This document shows positions 8,230-10,169 of a stretch of DNA of 10,169 nt, piece after piece (the stretch's first letter is position 1; each line of letters opens with the position of its first letter). Under the pieces are notes generated by a model, which worked only from the letters and a program-made list of their open reading frames with translations, was not told the DNA's origin and ran no database searches. The DNA comes from JBLHKE01 sp047619485 (GTDB lineage Bacteria > Verrucomicrobiota > Verrucomicrobiia > Verrucomicrobiales > DEV007), in assembly GCA_047619485.1 (NCBI GenBank), contig JBLHKE010000245.1:1-10169 (forward strand), written 5' to 3'. Made by a program: the position numbers and the translations under genes.

Positions 8230-8276
8230 CCCAGAGGGAACCCGAAACGTAACTTAATTAAAGCAACTATCTCATC

Positions 8277-8579
8277 ATGGGAGAAACTCCTGAAGAAATC
8301 CAAAAGCACGTCAAGACCTACATCATCGTAGGTGCGACGCTGATCGCCTGCTCCTTCCTCACGGTTGGAATCACTTTTGTGACAACGAGCGTTGTCATCG
8401 GTCTTGCCATCGCCTGCTTCAAGTCAGGCTTGGTAGCGGTGATCTTCATGCACCTGAATCACGAGAAACCGATCATCTACAAGATTCTACTGTTCACCTT
8501 TTTCTTCTTCCTAGGCCTCATGATCCTCACGCTCATGGCGCTCTACGACCCGGTGCACATGCGGAATTTCAACGGCTAA
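8277..8579 (+). CDS. ctaF: Cytochrome c oxidase subunit IV (bacterial COX4 type)
   Basis: Encodes 100 residues with three transmembrane helices (about 13-34, 36-58 and 68-90). The motif FKSGLVAVIFMHLNHEKP at 48-65 matches the K..LV..FMHL pattern of the bacterial subunit IV family, a small accessory subunit packed against subunits I and III. Position right after subunit III is typical. It has no cofactor. It starts 47 bases after the previous stop, preceded by an AT-rich stretch (TTAATTAA) with no Shine-Dalgarno sequence. Confidence 0.9.
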   Translation: MGETPEEIQKHVKTYIIVGATLIACSFLTVGITFVTTSVVIGLAIACFKSGLVAVIFMHLNHEKPIIYKILLFTFFFFLGLMILTLMALYDPVHMRNFNG

Positions 8580-8594
8580 ACCAGAACAAAATAA

Positions 8595-8792
8595 ATGTCA
8601 CTTAAAGGATTCCACGTTCTCTTCATCACCCTTGCGACGCTCTGCCTCGTTGGTTTTGCAGTTTGGGCTTTCATGTTCAACACCGACCTCGGGGTTCGTG
8701 TTACTGGAGTTTTTAGTGGGATGCTCGGGGTGGCGTTGAGCGTCTACGGAACCTGGTTTTACCAGAACAAGCTCAAGGACTCAACTTTCTAG
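8595..8792 (+). CDS. Small two-helix membrane protein of the oxidase operon
   Basis: Encodes 65 residues with two hydrophobic segments (about 5-27 and 34-54) and a polar, Lys-containing tail. The start KGFHVLFITLATL resembles short proteins I associate with bacterial aa3 oxidase clusters, though I cannot name a family. It lies 15 bases after subunit IV and 8 bases before the next gene, so it is clearly in the operon. A role as a small structural oxidase subunit or assembly factor is an inference. It has no Cys residues and no metal motif. Only AAAATAA precedes the ATG, so there is no Shine-Dalgarno sequence. Confidence 0.75.
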   Translation: MSLKGFHVLFITLATLCLVGFAVWAFMFNTDLGVRVTGVFSGMLGVALSVYGTWFYQNKLKDSTF

Positions 8793-8800
8793 ATCTGCCG

Positions 8801-9004
8801 ATGAACAACCTGATCCACACACTCGTTTCGAACGATCTGTTTCTCGCCTGTGCGACCTGCATGGGGGATGACGGCTCGCTTACCAATAAAGCCGCAGGCT
8901 ACGCGATCGCTTTCATGCTAGTGATGCTCGCTATCGTTCTCGGCTCGTTGATCAAATTTATGATGTATCTGTCCAAGAGGGACAAGGGGACATTCACTCC
9001 ATAG
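8801..9004 (+). CDS. Small single-helix membrane protein with a CxxC motif
   Basis: Encodes 67 residues. A short N-terminal segment contains CATC (Cys17 and Cys20) followed by an acidic GDDGS turn. One strong transmembrane helix comes next (about 32-56), then a basic end (LSKRDKG). By the positive-inside rule the CxxC would lie in the periplasm. A CxxC pair next to the CuA subunit gene could mean thiol redox or copper handling during CuA assembly, or simply a structural disulfide; the sequence does not decide. I recognise no named family. The start was chosen as the first ATG after the preceding stop, eight bases away. The gene ends 38 bases before the coxB start. Confidence 0.7.
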   Translation: MNNLIHTLVSNDLFLACATCMGDDGSLTNKAAGYAIAFMLVMLAIVLGSLIKFMMYLSKRDKGTFTP

Positions 9005-9018
9005 TCCCGATCTTTTTT
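8987..9018 (+). terminator. Weak terminator- or attenuator-like hairpin before the subunit II gene
   Basis: GGGAC (8987-8991) can pair with GTCCC (9004-9008) across a 12-base loop, and six T residues follow at 9013-9018. The stem is only five base pairs and begins inside the end of the preceding gene. A competing small hairpin, TGTCC-AAGAG-GGACA, lies at 8970-8984. It could partly attenuate transcription into coxB, but the evidence is weak and chance is possible. Confidence 0.25.
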
Positions 9019-9042
9019 CGAATTATCTGACCTGTATCTACT

Positions 9043-9822
9043 GTGATTAATAAACTCATCGGACTCCCTGAACTCGCTTCCGAGCACGGTCTCTTGATCG
9101 ACAATATGCTGGAGCTTCTGCACTGGTTCATTGCGATCCTGCTCTTCGGCTGGGCGACTTTCTATGTCTACTGCCTGATCCGTTTTCGCAAGGGACGCAA
9201 TCCGAAAGCTGATTACGTTGGCGTCCGCGGTCACGCCTCGACCCACGTCGAGGTCGGTGTGGTGCTTGTCGAAATCGTTCTGCTCCTCGGGTTTGCTTTC
9301 CCATTGTGGGGCAAACGAGTCAGTGACTACCCTGCGACTGACCCCGATGTGGTCAAAGTCCGCGTGGTTGGTGAGCGGTTCAAGTGGACTTACCACTACC
9401 CCGGCCTAGACGGCAAATTCGGCATCACTCGTGGTCAGTTGATTCCTGGCTCGCGCTTCGGTCTCGGCATCGATCCGGCTGACCCGTATGGTGAGGATGA
9501 TTTCTTGGCGAGTGCCCTGATCTTGCCGAAGGACCGGAACTGCATCATCGAGATTTCCACGAAGGATGTGATTCACAACCTAGCCATCGTTCCGATGCGG
9601 ATCCAGCACGATGCCATTTCAGGCACTCCAGCTCACATGTGGTTCAAGCCGATTAAGACTGGTAAATGGGAAATGATCTGTGCCCAGCTTTGTGGCAGCG
9701 GTCACTCGGCCATGAAGGGCTTGCTCGAGGTCAAAGAGGCCGAGGATTACGACAAGTGGTACGCGGGTAAGGCGGAATCTGCCGCTCCAGAAAAGGAGAG
9801 CCTAGCGTCTGCGGGCGAGTAG
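9043..9822 (+). CDS. ctaC: Cytochrome c oxidase subunit II with CuA site
   Basis: Encodes 259 residues from a GTG start; no nearer in-frame ATG precedes the first helix, and no Shine-Dalgarno sequence is seen. Two transmembrane helices (about 24-47 and 68-90) precede a periplasmic cupredoxin domain. FKWTYHYPG at 113-121 is the aromatic electron-entry motif. The CuA ligands are His178 (DVIHN), Cys213 and Cys217 (CAQLCG), His221 and Met224. The residue between the cysteines, usually Glu, is Gln215. Since its backbone carbonyl binds copper, CuA should still form, but the side chain that normally joins the Mg site is changed. There is no fused cytochrome c domain, so separate carriers must deliver electrons; the operon supplies azurin and two cytochromes. 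It lies last in the operon rather than before subunit I. The C-terminus is a disordered Ala/Glu/Ser tail. Confidence 0.95.
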   Translation: MINKLIGLPELASEHGLLIDNMLELLHWFIAILLFGWATFYVYCLIRFRKGRNPKADYVGVRGHASTHVEVGVVLVEIVLLLGFAFPLWGKRVSDYPATDPDVVKVRVVGERFKWTYHYPGLDGKFGITRGQLIPGSRFGLGIDPADPYGEDDFLASALILPKDRNCIIEISTKDVIHNLAIVPMRIQHDAISGTPAHMWFKPIKTGKWEMICAQLCGSGHSAMKGLLEVKEAEDYDKWYAGKAESAAPEKESLASAGE

Positions 9823-9824
9823 CG

Positions 9825-9843
9825 AGGCCCTGCTAAGGGGCTT
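9825..9843 (+). other. Stem-loop just after the subunit II stop codon
   Basis: GCCCT (9827-9831) pairs with GGGGC (9837-9841), including one G-U pair, around a GCTAA loop; A-U and G-U pairs can extend the stem to 9825 and 9843. It starts three bases after the coxB stop. No T-run follows, so it is more likely an mRNA 3'-end structure than a complete intrinsic terminator. Confidence 0.35.
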
Positions 9844-9858
9844 GTCAGTAAATAACTC

Positions 9859-10029
9859 CTACAATCTGCTGGTCATTTTGGCCATCACCAAGCCGAATCC
9901 AACACAGGTGATGGCGAAAAAGACTAGTCGATATTGATTAGTTGTTTTTCGTTTTCCCCTAGCCTCCGCGAGGGTTACGGTTTGCGTTCTGTATGGGTTT
10001 CCGCACGGCTTGCCATGATGGTGCTCCAA
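9859..10029 (-). CDS. Possible small membrane protein ORF, TTG start
   Basis: On the minus strand a frame of 56 codons runs from TTG (10029-10027) to TAG (9861-9859). The product would have a polar N-terminal half with HHHGKPCGNPYRT and a basic GKRKTT stretch. A hydrophobic helix, RLVFFAITCVGFGLVMAKM, ends four residues before the stop. The layout of basic flank then helix looks protein-like, and the ORF would sit convergent to coxB and divergent from the gene at 10048. Against it, there is no ATG or GTG start and no ribosome site, and the frame overlaps two inverted repeats that may be transcription terminators. I do not recognise a family. Confidence 0.33.
   Translation of the reverse strand: MEHHHGKPCGNPYRTQTVTLAEARGKRKTTNQYRLVFFAITCVGFGLVMAKMTSRL
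9881..9915. repeat. Nine-base perfect inverted repeat after the operon
   Basis: GCCATCACC (9881-9889) is exactly complementary to GGTGATGGC (9907-9915), with a 17-base loop. After one G-G mismatch, TTTT (9876-9879) can also pair with AAAA (9917-9920). No T-run follows directly on either strand. It adjoins the hairpin at 9915-9951, and the two overlap by a base. It may protect the operon mRNA 3' end or form part of a compound terminator. Confidence 0.55.
9915..9955 (+). terminator. Probable intrinsic terminator of the oxidase operon
   Basis: CGAAAAA (9915-9921) pairs with TTTTTCG (9945-9951). Inside it ACTAGTCG (9923-9930) pairs with TGATTAGT (9935-9942), with two G-U pairs, around an ATAT loop. 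A G-U pair and a single bulged G separate the two helices. TTTT (9952-9955) follows on the plus strand. On the minus strand the structure has its own T-run within the stem, so it could act in both directions. The inner stem is AT-rich, so efficiency is uncertain. Confidence 0.5.
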
Positions 10030-10042
10030 GCCGAGAGCTTGG
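10026..10042 (+). promoter_or_regulatory. Hairpin in the leader of the last gene
   Basis: CCAAGC (10026-10031) and GCTTGG (10037-10042) form a perfect six-base-pair stem with a CGAGA loop, ending five bases before the ATG at 10048. In RNA it would cover the place where a ribosome site would lie, and as DNA it could be an operator. It also includes the possible TTG start of the minus-strand ORF. I could not identify a convincing promoter in 9956-10025. Confidence 0.35.
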
Positions 10043-10047
10043 TTATC

Positions 10048-10169
10048 ATGAAAAATATTTTCCTATCGGTCGTCCTGTTTGCAGCTATTCAGAGCATCGC
10101 CTACACGGCTGATAAGTTCGAGATCGATCTCCTCCGCCCATACAAAACCGGGCAGGTGTATGAGCTGTC
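10048..10169 (+). CDS. Start of a gene for a putative exported protein, 3'-truncated
   Basis: An open frame from ATG runs to the window edge, giving 40 complete codons. The N-terminus, MKNIFLSVVLFAAIQSIA, looks like a Sec signal peptide with a Lys after Met and a hydrophobic core. Cleavage is likely near SIAYTA (16-21), leaving a mature start near DKFEIDLLRPYKTGQVYEL. No domain can be assigned from this fragment. It is separated from the oxidase operon by about 225 bases with terminator-like structures, so it is probably a separate unit. A GAGAG lies about 11 bases upstream of the ATG but inside the leader hairpin. Confidence 0.65.
   Translation, partial: MKNIFLSVVLFAAIQSIAYTADKFEIDLLRPYKTGQVYEL

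Noticed and set aside
8253..8270. AT-rich TTAATTAA stretch before subunit IV as a promoter
   Set aside because: There is no convincing pair of -35 and -10 boxes with proper spacing, and the gap is only 47 bases inside an operon.

Overview
The window is almost entirely one plus-strand respiratory operon, probably from a Verrucomicrobiota bacterium. That assignment is an inference from the gene content (alternative complex III next to an aa3 oxidase, with ccoNO-like genes and an azurin between them), moderately high GC, and the near absence of Shine-Dalgarno sequences. No rRNA or marker gene is present to prove it.

Layout. 1-735 is the C-terminal part of ActF, the last quinone-interacting membrane subunit of alternative complex III (ACIII); the rest of the act cluster lies upstream. 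782-1543 is a membrane-anchored azurin-like copper protein. 1590-3116, 3126-3815 and 3836-4609 resemble a cbb3 oxidase set (CcoN, CcoO, single-haem CcoP-like), but the CcoN-like protein appears to lack every haem and CuB ligand, so it cannot be a working oxidase. 4658-6601 is a genuine A-family aa3 oxidase subunit I. It is followed by subunit III with a periplasmic insert of about 320 residues (6658-8229), subunit IV (8277-8579), two small membrane proteins (8595-8792 and 8801-9004) and, last, subunit II with the CuA site (9043-9822).

How they may work together. ACIII oxidises quinol. The periplasmic carriers encoded between ACIII and the aa3 genes (azurin and two anchored monohaem cytochromes) would carry electrons to CuA, and the aa3 core would reduce oxygen. 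The ligand-less CcoN-like protein is best read as a membrane scaffold holding the CcoO-like and CcoP-like cytochromes, perhaps inside an ACIII-aa3 supercomplex. The large subunit III insert lies on the same side of the membrane and could dock a partner. This bridge model is an inference.

9823-10047 follows the operon. It holds several stem-loops, including a probable terminator, and a possible 56-codon minus-strand ORF that overlaps them. At 10048 a new plus-strand gene begins that encodes an apparently secreted protein and runs off the window. There are no RNA genes, CRISPR arrays or mobile elements that I can support.
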